From Bacteroides sp. UBA1317 (lineage in GTDB: Bacteria > Bacteroidota > Bacteroidia > Bacteroidales > Bacteroidaceae), in contig DBTL01000141.1 in NCBI GenBank assembly GCA_002307035.1, positions 1 through 33,342 on the forward strand: a DNA stretch of 33,342 nucleotides. Direction: 5' to 3'. A program made the translations under genes and the position numbers. Of this stretch, positions 1 to 7,194 are shown piece by piece (the first letter of the stretch is position 1; each line of letters starts with the position of its first letter). Below the pieces are notes generated by a model. It had not been told where the DNA came from. It saw only the letters and a list, made by a program, of their open reading frames with translations, and did no database searches.

Positions 1-1152
1 CTGACTCTCTTTGTTGATGGTCGTTATGGCTCTATCTCAACCAATCGGTTGGACAAGAAGGAATTGGAGTCTTTTATAGTTAATGGCATTGAATCTACTC
101 GCTACTTAGCGGAAGATAAATTTCGGATGCTTCCTGATAGCTCTCGCTATTATAAAGGAGGAAAGCCTGATCTGCAACTCTTAGACTCGAAGTTCGACTC
201 TGTACAACCAGATGATAAGGTTGCTTTGGCCAAAGCCATTGCCGAGGAGGTTTACGGTTCGGATAAACGAATTATTTCAGTAGAATCATCTTATAGTGAT
301 GGAGTTGATTTCAGATATACGTTGGCCAGTAATGGATTTGAAGGCGAAACGCAAAGCTCTTGGTATTCACTTTCAGCGAGTGTGAGTGTAAAAGGTGAAG
401 GTGAAGCTCGTCCTTCTTCTTATTGGTACGACTCTTCACTCTATTTTGATAAACTGATTAAAGAAGGAATAGGACACAAAGCTTTGGAACGTGTGTTGCG
501 TAAACTCGGACAGCAGAAAGTGAAATCGGGCAAATACACCATGGTTGTTGATCCGCTCAACTCTAGTCGTTTGGTGTCTCCTTTATTGCAGGCATTATAT
601 GGCTCTGCACTTCAGCAAAAGAACTCGTTTATGCTCAATAAGTTGGGCGAAAAAATAGGCGCGGAGAAACTAACATTGATCGATGAGCCACATTTATTGC
701 AATCGTCCGGTGCTCGTTACTTCGACAATGAAGGTGTTGCTACTCAACGTATGCCGATCTTTGAAAATGGGGTATTGAAGACTTATTTCATAGATACCTA
801 TAATGCTAAAAAGATGAATGTGGATCCAACAATCAGTCAGCCTTCTTTATTGGTGATGCAAATGGGCGAGAAAAATCTTGATGGATTGGTTGCCGGAGTT
901 GATAAAGGCATCTTGATTACGGGATTCAATGGTGGGAATTGCAATAGTTCCACCGGGGATTTTTCTTATGGTATCGAAGGCTTTTTGATCGAAAATGGTA
1001 AGTTGACTACTCCTGTTTCTGAAATGAACGTAACGGGAAATATGATTAGCTTGTGGTCTTCTTTGCTTGAAACAGGCAATGATCCGCGACTTTCTTCTTC
1101 TTGGAGAATTCCTTCACTCGTGTTTGAAGGAGTTGACTTCAGTGGATTATAA
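1..1152 (+). CDS. TldE/PmbA-type metalloprotease subunit, 5' end cut by window edge
   Basis: The reading frame is open from base 1 (LTLFVDGRYGSIS...), so the TTG at 49 is not a real start and the gene begins upstream of the window. The C-terminal part matches the PmbA/TldE family: an EGVATQRMPIFENGVLKTYF segment in the middle, a GGNCNSSTGDFSYG block and a PVSEMNVTGN block near the end. TldD carries the HExxxH zinc site, while TldE is the partner subunit. The blocks seen here fit TldE, so tldD may lie just upstream. In E. coli the TldD/E pair processes microcin B17 and CcdA; the Bacteroides substrate is unknown. A strong hairpin terminator begins at the stop codon. Confidence 0.85.
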   Translation: MTLFVDGRYGSISTNRLDKKELESFIVNGIESTRYLAEDKFRMLPDSSRYYKGGKPDLQLLDSKFDSVQPDDKVALAKAIAEEVYGSDKRIISVESSYSDGVDFRYTLASNGFEGETQSSWYSLSASVSVKGEGEARPSSYWYDSSLYFDKLIKEGIGHKALERVLRKLGQQKVKSGKYTMVVDPLNSSRLVSPLLQALYGSALQQKNSFMLNKLGEKIGAEKLTLIDEPHLLQSSGARYFDNEGVATQRMPIFENGVLKTYFIDTYNAKKMNVDPTISQPSLLVMQMGEKNLDGLVAGVDKGILITGFNGGNCNSSTGDFSYGIEGFLIENGKLTTPVSEMNVTGNMISLWSSLLETGNDPRLSSSWRIPSLVFEGVDFSGL

Positions 1153-1199
1153 AAAACTTAGAAGGGTTGCCTAATAGAGACAACCCTTCTAAGTTTTTT
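1151..1199. terminator. Bidirectional intrinsic terminator
   Basis: A perfect 19-bp stem (1151-1169 with 1181-1199) encloses an 11-nt loop. The arms begin with six A and end with six T, so a U tract follows the stem on either strand. It lies between the convergent TldE-type gene and GNAT gene and can serve both. Confidence 0.9.
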
Positions 1200-1253
1200 A
1201 TAATCAAAGAAAGTTTCTACTGACTATACTTTGCAAAGATTATATCTGTTCTT

Positions 1254-2273
1254 TTAATTGAGCATTAAACTCATATATGGCTGTAGTGGTGCAAAGATCT
1301 TTAGCGCCAACATTTCAATATTCAGCCGTTGATGGGTACTACCGATTACTCGTTCGTCGCTTTTCATACACTTCCCATTATTAATGTAGTAATATCCATT
1401 ATTCGCAGCTAATGTATCATCCGTTAGCTCAATATTCATCTCTTCCTGAGGGAAAGCAGCGGCAAAAAGTTGCAATACTTTCTTGGCATCTATAATGCGT
1501 GCCATACCTAGATGATGTTCTTCAAGTCCTTTTTTGACAGGACGGATGGCTGTTGCTTTGTTGCATTTCCACTGTTTGACGGCCTTAGCTAATACTGCTT
1601 TTTCTATTTCCGCATTGTCCGCCAACAATTCGTTTATTCGGAGGGTTTCTCCATCGGGATAGCAAAAGGCGACTCCACAGATGTTTTTTTCACGAAGAGC
1701 AATGACAAGGCTGCCATTAGTTAATCTAAGATCGGCAAGAATTACTTTTAGATCTGCTGCTGTATGTTGTATGCAACATGAACGTTCTTTCATCTTATGA
1801 GAAAGATAATGGAACACATCTTCCCTAAAGTCACTCAATGTTTCTATTCTTAATCCCCTTACATTGAGAGTTGTATCTTTGGCAAGGTAATTCTCTTCTG
1901 TGTAGTTAAAGATAGAAGCATATCCTTTTTTTCGGTAATAATCAAATAAGTAGTCGTTGGCTGGAATTAGTGTGCTAAGTAACATTCCCTGACTTTGCAT
2001 ACGAGCAAATGCTTGTGAAAGCAATTCGTGCATTACTCCTTTGCTTCTATAATCGGGATGGGTACAAGCACCCGAAATGTACGCTGTTGGGATTTCGCTA
2101 TTGCAAAAAGTCATTTGGTAGGGCAGCATTTGAAGTGCAGAGATAATTTCTTCACCGCTTTGGATGTAGATGTTAACATCATTATTATACCGATGAGTGA
2201 AGTACAGTTCAGTAAAGGCTTCGCTGTCATTGAAGCAAAGTCGCCATAAGTCTTTAATTTGTTTCTTTAGCAT
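1254..2273 (-). CDS. GNAT-family N-acetyltransferase
   Basis: This 339-residue protein has the acetyl-CoA binding motif A of GNAT enzymes at about residues 68-95 (GACTHPDYRSKGVMHELL), followed by a YYRKKGY segment typical of the end of the GNAT core. It is longer than a single GNAT domain (about 150 residues). The extra C-terminal half suggests an Eis-like architecture with a second domain, which is inference from length. The substrate is unknown. It is the last gene of a probable minus-strand unit with the DUF2156 gene and lrgAB: only 38 nt separate it from the DUF2156 gene and no terminator is visible between them. Confidence 0.8.
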   Translation of the reverse strand: MLKKQIKDLWRLCFNDSEAFTELYFTHRYNNDVNIYIQSGEEIISALQMLPYQMTFCNSEIPTAYISGACTHPDYRSKGVMHELLSQAFARMQSQGMLLSTLIPANDYLFDYYRKKGYASIFNYTEENYLAKDTTLNVRGLRIETLSDFREDVFHYLSHKMKERSCCIQHTAADLKVILADLRLTNGSLVIALREKNICGVAFCYPDGETLRINELLADNAEIEKAVLAKAVKQWKCNKATAIRPVKKGLEEHHLGMARIIDAKKVLQLFAAAFPQEEMNIELTDDTLAANNGYYYINNGKCMKSDERVIGSTHQRLNIEMLALKIFAPLQPYMSLMLN

Positions 2274-2311
2274 GTATTAAGTCTTTTTTCGTTTGATTTG
2301 TTGTTCCTATT

Positions 2312-3205
2312 CTAATCCGGTTCTAAGCAAGCCATATATTTATCCAGGATAATGGCCGGTTGATAAGATAGTTTAGCTTTCCTCAATCCTTCTATACCAA
2401 GATCTTCTTCGCGGTTGACGTATATGTATTGCTCCGGAATGCGATTGGCAAATTCATAATTAATCATAGTATAAGCTCCATCTACTGTGGTGTCTGCCTT
2501 TTCTACATGTACGCCAAATGTCTCTTTGTTAATGGGCATTCCGAAAGTAAAAGCTACTATGTTATCATTGACATAGAGTATTCCACCGATAAGTCCTATT
2601 TCCTCAAAATGTTTTAGTGCGTAAATAATGGCTTGTCGCTCATTGCCGGTACCATCCTTTTTGTCGCAATCGTTCATTTTACACCATTTGGCTTCAAGGT
2701 CAATGCATTCTTGAATACGATCTTGGGTGATTGGCATATATTGGTAATTATATCCTTTCTTGAATTTATTGATATGGTTTCTTTTTGATTGAAACTTTTT
2801 CCCCTTTAACGTAGCCAAATCACTGCGCAAATAGATATAATCGGCATAGTCTCTGTCCGCAGTGAAAGTGAATCGCCCGGGCATAATGGCTTCAAGTTCG
2901 GTACATACTCCCGAACAGGTTCCCAACATGCAAAAAGGTTCTCCTTCTTGGCGGGCGTCTTCTTCCAGATCCAGTAGCACTTTTTTAAGATCTCCTTGAC
3001 CGACAGGCATCATATAGGCTAATTTATTGTTGGCCCTAAACTTGAAGACTAAAAAATCATCGACTATTGCAAACTTGGTGTTGTACAGAAACCTCCAACT
3101 ACATAGATTTGAGAAAGAAAGATCGCAATTTCGTCGGCAGCTGTTCATCGTGAATGAGGTAATGGTAGCTTTGTCTTGCAGCGTAATATCATTAAATACT
3201 ATCAT
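2312..3205 (-). CDS. DUF2156 protein (phosphatidylglycerol lysyltransferase C-terminal-like)
   Basis: The 297-residue protein resembles the DUF2156/LPG_synthase_C family: a KGKKFQSKRNHINKFKK segment near residue 135 and a late NREEDLGIEGLRKAKLSYQP block are typical. In MprF the related domain transfers aminoacyl groups from tRNA to lipid. This protein has no membrane segments, so it is not a full MprF, and the substrate is unknown. The fold is GNAT-related, and a true GNAT gene follows 38 nt downstream. 54 nt separate it from lrgB upstream, with no terminator seen. Confidence 0.82.
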   Translation of the reverse strand: MIVFNDITLQDKATITSFTMNSCRRNCDLSFSNLCSWRFLYNTKFAIVDDFLVFKFRANNKLAYMMPVGQGDLKKVLLDLEEDARQEGEPFCMLGTCSGVCTELEAIMPGRFTFTADRDYADYIYLRSDLATLKGKKFQSKRNHINKFKKGYNYQYMPITQDRIQECIDLEAKWCKMNDCDKKDGTGNERQAIIYALKHFEEIGLIGGILYVNDNIVAFTFGMPINKETFGVHVEKADTTVDGAYTMINYEFANRIPEQYIYVNREEDLGIEGLRKAKLSYQPAIILDKYMACLEPD

Positions 3206-3259
3206 AAAATTTTCATTGTTTTATTAATCCATATAGATAACAAAAAAGCATGGATTTTG

Positions 3260-3955
3260 TTACAATAGGCCTAAAAGGCGGAGAATTGTAGGTGTTAATA
3301 GTGCGGTAAAGATACCGTTTAATGTTAATCCTAAGCTAGCATAAGCACCATGTTTACGGCTCATGTCCATAGCAGTAGAGGTACCTACAGCATGGGCGGC
3401 TGTTCCCATTGACAGACCTTGTGCAATGGGACTATCGACCTTGAAGAGACGCAAAACTTTGAACCCAAAGATAGCGCCAAGTAGGCCTACAGCCACAACG
3501 ACTGCGGCTGTTAGAGCAGGTATACCCCCTATCGCTTTGGTCACTTCCATAGCAATGGGCGTTGTGACTGATTTTGGTGCAAGTGATAGTATTACTTCTT
3601 GGCTTGCCCCCATTAGTTTGGCGATTAACACTACGGAGACTATCCCAACGATGCAACCAGCCAACTGAGAAAGAAGGATGGGCATTAATTGTTTCTTTAT
3701 GGTTTCTAATTGCAGATACAAAGGAACTCCCAAGGCCACGACTGCCGGCTTAAGCCAGAACTCAATGAGTTGACCACCTTTGTTGTATGTTTCATAACTA
3801 ATATTGAATACTTTTAGAAAGAGAATAATGGCAGCAATAGCCAGTAAAATCGGATTTAGTAAAATGAATCCGGTTTTTTTTTGTAGAAGTTTGGCTAAGA
3901 AGTAAACGCCAAACGTTATAGCCAAAAGAAAAAATGTATTTTCGAAGTAACTCAT
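3260..3955 (-). CDS. lrgB: LrgB/CidB/YohK-family membrane protein
   Basis: This 231-residue, very hydrophobic protein has about six or seven membrane spans and the family block SLAPKSVTTPIAMEV in its middle, followed by a glycine-rich GLSMGTAAHAVGTSTA segment. LrgB works with LrgA in the inner membrane. The pair was first described as antiholin-like regulators of murein hydrolases. In Bacillus (PftAB) and Streptococcus mutans homologues take up pyruvate, and the plant homologue PLGG1 moves glycolate/glycerate. The start codon overlaps the lrgA stop (ATGA), showing translational coupling. Lying divergent to pta-ackA favours a carboxylate transport role, which is inference. Confidence 0.92.
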   Translation of the reverse strand: MSYFENTFFLLAITFGVYFLAKLLQKKTGFILLNPILLAIAAIILFLKVFNISYETYNKGGQLIEFWLKPAVVALGVPLYLQLETIKKQLMPILLSQLAGCIVGIVSVVLIAKLMGASQEVILSLAPKSVTTPIAMEVTKAIGGIPALTAAVVVAVGLLGAIFGFKVLRLFKVDSPIAQGLSMGTAAHAVGTSTAMDMSRKHGAYASLGLTLNGIFTALLTPTILRLLGLL

Positions 3956-4290
3956 TTGATTTTACGTATTAATTGATGTACCCATCCCGTGACGAGAAGA
4001 ACCAGAATCGTACTGACTAAAGTGGCTACAACAATAGGTATAAGCTCAGCTGAGATAATATCAAAGTAAAGCATTAATGCTACTCCGGGGGGAATAAAGA
4101 AAAATCCAAGATTAGCTACTAAGAAGTCGGACAGACCTTGCACCCATTGCAATTTGATCCAGCCTAATTTTAAAAATAGAGTGAGCAATAGCATTCCTAT
4201 AATGCTGGATGGGAGTTTAATTCCTGTGAGAAAAACAATTAATTCACCTAAGGCTAAACAACCGAACAGAATGGTGCATTGTCGTATCAT
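3952..4290 (-). CDS. lrgA: CidA/LrgA-family membrane protein
   Basis: The mature frame encodes about 112 residues beginning MIRQCTILFGCLALGE, with four predicted membrane spans and the family segment LPSSIIGMLLL. I chose the ATG at 4290 over the one at 4332 for two reasons. The family normally starts here, and a -7 box (TACATTTG on the minus strand, 4314-4321) lies inside the longer frame, so the upstream ATG would not be transcribed from that promoter. An AAAAAAGG stretch precedes the chosen start. It forms the small partner of LrgB. Confidence 0.9.
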   Translation of the reverse strand: MIRQCTILFGCLALGELIVFLTGIKLPSSIIGMLLLTLFLKLGWIKLQWVQGLSDFLVANLGFFFIPPGVALMLYFDIISAELIPIVVATLVSTILVLLVTGWVHQLIRKIK

Positions 4291-4313
4291 AACTACCTTT
4301 TTTGAAAACACTG

Positions 4314-4321
4314 CAAATGTA
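4314..4321 (-). promoter_or_regulatory. Putative -7 box for lrgAB
   Basis: The minus strand reads TACATTTG, an exact match to the Bacteroides -7 consensus TAnnTTTG. No TTTG -33 element is found at the usual 19-21 nt spacing. Transcription would start roughly 15-20 nt upstream of the lrgA ATG at 4290. Confidence 0.5.
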
Positions 4322-4584
4322 CGAAAAATCAATGCTCCAAGTTGCTATTGGCGATTAATGTTGTGCTAGTTTAACCTTTTACTTTCTATTCTCTTTTTAC
4401 AATACTGAGTCCAATGGCATGCTTTTTTGATGATGGCAGAAAATCTATTTGTTGTTTTACTTTAAACTAAACTTTGGTTTTTTGTTAGAGCTTGTGTTCG
4501 TTTGTCTGAAACAGCTTCTTCTCACGATCTTCGGCTAATGTTAAAGATTATAATAATTGTATTTTTAAGAAGCAAAAATACCTG

Positions 4585-4610
4585 TAATTGCAATGTAGAT
4601 ATTGCAATTA
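4585..4610. promoter_or_regulatory. Perfect inverted repeat, candidate operator of pta-ackA
   Basis: TAATTGCAAT and ATTGCAATTA are exact reverse complements separated by 6 nt (GTAGAT). The right arm ends 4 nt before the pta -7 box, so the site covers the place where a -33 element should be, and none is recognisable there. The geometry fits a dimeric helix-turn-helix regulator, for example of the CRP/FNR type. The identity of the regulator is unknown. Confidence 0.55.
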
Positions 4611-4614
4611 TGAG

Positions 4615-4622
4615 TACTTTTG
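4615..4622 (+). promoter_or_regulatory. Putative -7 box for pta-ackA
   Basis: TACTTTTG matches TAnnTTTG exactly and gives an mRNA leader of about 45-50 nt before the pta ATG. No -33 TTTG occurs at 19-21 nt spacing; the palindrome occupies that region. Confidence 0.6.
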
Positions 4623-4674
4623 CAGCGTAAAAACACTTTCCACTTGAATTTGTACACATATTAATATTTCTATA

Positions 4675-5691
4675 ATGGATTTAATAAGCGAAATTATTGC
4701 GCGTGCGAAATCGAATCTCCAGCGCATAGTTCTTCCTGAAGGAACGGAAGAGCGCACTCTTAAAGCTGCCGATCAAATTCTGGCAGACAAAGTTGCGGAT
4801 TTAATTATTCTGGGCAATTCTGCCGAAATTAAGAATCTGGCTACAGAATGGGAATTAACTAACATCGACAAGGCTCTCATTATTGATCCTGAGAATCATC
4901 CTAAGAAAGAGGAATATGCTCAGCTTCTCTTTGGACTCCGCCAAAAGAAAGGGATGACTATAGAAGAGGCTCGCAAGTTGGTTCTTGATCCTCTTTATCT
5001 CGGTTGCTTGATGGTGAAGAACGGCGATGCCGATGGCCAATTGGCAGGTGCTCGCAATACTACGGGCAATGTACTTCGCCCTGCTCTGCAGATTATCAAA
5101 ACAGTTCCGGGCATTACTTGTGTATCGGGAGCTATGTTGTTGATCTCTAAAAACACTCAATATGGTAAGAATGGGGTGCTTGTGATGGGCGATGTGGCGG
5201 TTACTCCGGTTCCTGATGCAGAACAGCTTGCTCAGATAGCGATCTCTACTGCACGTACTGCTGAAGCGGTTGCCGGCATTGAAGATCCTAAAGTGGCAAT
5301 GCTTAGCTTCTCGACAAAAGGATCAGCTAAGCATGAAGCGGTAGACAAAGTTGTTGAAGCTTTCAAACTTGCTAAAGAAATGGATCCTACATTAAAGATA
5401 GATGGTGAATTGCAGGCAGATGCTGCTTTGGTTCCTTCTATCGGTGCCAGCAAAGCTCCGGGTTCTGAAATTGCGGGACATGCTAATGTTCTTATCGTTC
5501 CTAACCTGGAGGTTGGTAATATTGCTTATAAGATTGCTCAACGCTTAGGTAATGTTGATGCCATCGGCCCTATCCTTCAAGGTATTGCTCGTCCGGTAAA
5601 CGACCTGTCTCGCGGTTGTTCTATTGATGATGTTTACAAAATGGTAGCAATCACTGCTAACCAGGCTATTGCAAGTAAAAACGCAAAATAA
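4675..5691 (+). CDS. pta: Phosphate acetyltransferase
   Basis: Phosphotransacetylase converts acetyl-CoA and phosphate to acetyl phosphate and CoA in the cytoplasm. The 338 residues correspond to the catalytic PTA_PTB domain alone, the short form, without the N-terminal regulatory domains of the E. coli enzyme. Recognisable blocks include LPEGTEERTLKAA at the N-terminus, GQLAGARNTTGNVLRPALQI, MGDVAVTPVPDAEQLAQIA, and the late VLIVPNLEVGNIAYKIAQRL. The ackA gene follows after 9 nt, so the two are almost certainly co-transcribed to make acetate and ATP. Confidence 0.97.
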   Translation: MDLISEIIARAKSNLQRIVLPEGTEERTLKAADQILADKVADLIILGNSAEIKNLATEWELTNIDKALIIDPENHPKKEEYAQLLFGLRQKKGMTIEEARKLVLDPLYLGCLMVKNGDADGQLAGARNTTGNVLRPALQIIKTVPGITCVSGAMLLISKNTQYGKNGVLVMGDVAVTPVPDAEQLAQIAISTARTAEAVAGIEDPKVAMLSFSTKGSAKHEAVDKVVEAFKLAKEMDPTLKIDGELQADAALVPSIGASKAPGSEIAGHANVLIVPNLEVGNIAYKIAQRLGNVDAIGPILQGIARPVNDLSRGCSIDDVYKMVAITANQAIASKNAK

Positions 5692-5700
5692 AATAATGAG

Positions 5701-6900
5701 ATGAGAATATTGGTATTGAACTGTGGGAGTTCATCAATCAAGTACAAACTGTTCGATATGGACAGTAAGGAAGTGATGGCTCAGGGTGGTATTGAGAGAA
5801 TCGGTTTACAGGGGTCTTTCCTGAAATTTACATTGCCTAGTGGTGAGAAGGTTGTTCTTGAGCGTGAGATCCCCGAACACACAGTAGGTATTGAATTTAT
5901 CTTGGAAACGTTGACCAGCGAAAAGTATGGCTGTATCAAATCACTTGACGAGATTACTGCTGTAGGTCACCGTGTGGTGCATGGAGGCGAAAAGTTCAAT
6001 TCATCGGTACTGATAACCAATGATGTTATTGAGCAGATGATACAATGCTCGGAGCTTGCTCCATTGCATAATCCGGCTAACTTAAAAGGCATTTACACTA
6101 TAAATAAGCTGCTTCCTAAAGTTCCTCAGATAGGCGTGTTCGATACCGCTTTTCATCAGACGATGCCTGATTATGCTTATATGTATGCTCTTCCTTACGA
6201 GTTATATACTAAATACGGTGTTCGTAGATATGGTTTTCACGGAACCAGCCACCGATATGTTTCAGCTCGCGTGTGTGAATTCTTAGGTGTAAGTCCTGAA
6301 GGAAAGCGCATTATCACTTGTCACATTGGCAATGGTGGTTCTATTACTGCAGTGAAAGACGGAAAGTCAGTAGATACTTCGATGGGGCTTACTCCGGTAG
6401 AAGGCTTGATGATGGGTACTCGTTCGGGTGATATTGATGCCGGTGCGTTGACTTATATCATGGAGAAAGAAGGCCTTGATGCGGCGGGTCTTTCAGATCT
6501 TGTCAACAAGAAAAGCGGTGTGCTTGGTATCTTCGAGGTATCTTCGGATATGCGTGAGTTGGAAGACGCTGTGGCAAGAAAAGAAGAGCGTGCGTTGTTG
6601 GCTGAAAACATGTATTTCTATCGCATTAAAAAATATATTGGAGCTTATGCTGCTGCTCTTGGTGGAGTGGATATCATTGTCTTTACCGGTGGTGTAGGTG
6701 AGAACCAGACAACATGTCGTTCGGGTGTTTGTTCGGGTTTAGAGTTTATGGGTGTGAAAATAGATGAAGAATACAATGCTAAAATTCGTGGAAAAGAAGC
6801 TGTTATAAGTACTCCTGACTCTCACGTGAAGGTGGTTGTTATTCCTACTGATGAAGAGTTTATGATTGCGTCAGATACGATGGTAATTCTAAGTAAGTAA
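5701..6900 (+). CDS. ackA: Acetate kinase
   Basis: AckA transfers the phosphoryl group of acetyl phosphate to ADP, yielding acetate and ATP. The 399 residues carry the ASKHA-fold signatures LNCGSSSIKYKLF (N7), GHRVVHGGEKF (R91), GVFDTAFHQTMP (D148), YGFHGTSHRYVS (H180), a phosphate loop HIGNGGSITA and GTRSGDIDAG (R241). These catalytic positions have the same numbers as in the Methanosarcina enzyme. The C-terminal DEEFMIA block supplies the metal-binding Glu. It lies 9 nt after pta and is followed by a terminator. Confidence 0.97.
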   Translation: MRILVLNCGSSSIKYKLFDMDSKEVMAQGGIERIGLQGSFLKFTLPSGEKVVLEREIPEHTVGIEFILETLTSEKYGCIKSLDEITAVGHRVVHGGEKFNSSVLITNDVIEQMIQCSELAPLHNPANLKGIYTINKLLPKVPQIGVFDTAFHQTMPDYAYMYALPYELYTKYGVRRYGFHGTSHRYVSARVCEFLGVSPEGKRIITCHIGNGGSITAVKDGKSVDTSMGLTPVEGLMMGTRSGDIDAGALTYIMEKEGLDAAGLSDLVNKKSGVLGIFEVSSDMRELEDAVARKEERALLAENMYFYRIKKYIGAYAAALGGVDIIVFTGGVGENQTTCRSGVCSGLEFMGVKIDEEYNAKIRGKEAVISTPDSHVKVVVIPTDEEFMIASDTMVILSK

Positions 6901-6932
6901 GTCTTCTCTTCATTTGTCTATCATAGATATAG

Positions 6933-6971
6933 AGGGGCATTTCGCACATTCTGTTGCGGGATGCCCTTTTT
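6933..6971 (+). terminator. Intrinsic terminator after ackA
   Basis: AGGGGCATTTCGCA (6933-6946) pairs with TGCGGGATGCCCTT (6955-6968) through two G-T wobbles in the middle and one near the base. The 8-nt loop is closed by C-G pairs, and the stem runs into a T tract (6967-6971). It ends the pta-ackA transcript before the phosphatase gene. Confidence 0.8.
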
Positions 6972-7153
6972 CTATGGCAAGAATATAGCTTGAATATTAT
7001 TGATTCTTCATCCGTTTGTAACGTTGCGCCGATTGAGAATGATTGATGATAATGTGCTGATAATAAGTCTTATAAATGTCTGCTGCTACGTGTTACTGCA
7101 TTTGTTTAATGGAATATTAACAGTGAAAAGAAAGCGGTAAGAACCAAAAAAAT

Positions 7154-7161
7154 TATCTTTG
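7154..7161 (+). promoter_or_regulatory. Putative -7 box for alkaline phosphatase gene
   Basis: TATCTTTG matches TAnnTTTG exactly, 33 nt before the ATG. No TTTG is found at normal spacing upstream, which would suit an activator-dependent (for example phosphate-responsive) promoter. I cannot identify a Pho box. Confidence 0.5.
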
Positions 7162-7194
7162 TGTTAGTAATCAATTAAATATAAAATAATAATC

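Larger units (their letters stand above)
4333..4674. other. Intergenic region between divergent lrgAB and pta-ackA
   Basis: This 342-nt AT-rich stretch has no credible reading frame. It contains the pta -7 box, a perfect 10-bp inverted repeat (4585-4610) and a further 8-bp inverted repeat (GTATTTTT at 4559-4566 and AAAAATAC at 4574-4581) just upstream of it. An exact TAnnTTTG match also reads leftward at 4573-4580. That could be a second, distant lrgAB promoter or chance. Confidence 0.6.

Noticed and set aside
49..51. TTG as the start codon of the first gene
   Set aside because: The frame stays open to base 1 and the residues encoded upstream continue the family pattern; the gene starts outside the window.
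3363..3668. Antisense open frames within lrgB
   Set aside because: They mirror the hydrophobic codons of lrgB and have no family features; typical shadow frames.
4291..4332. Longer LrgA start at 4332
   Set aside because: Adds 14 atypical residues and would begin upstream of the -7 box at 4314-4321.
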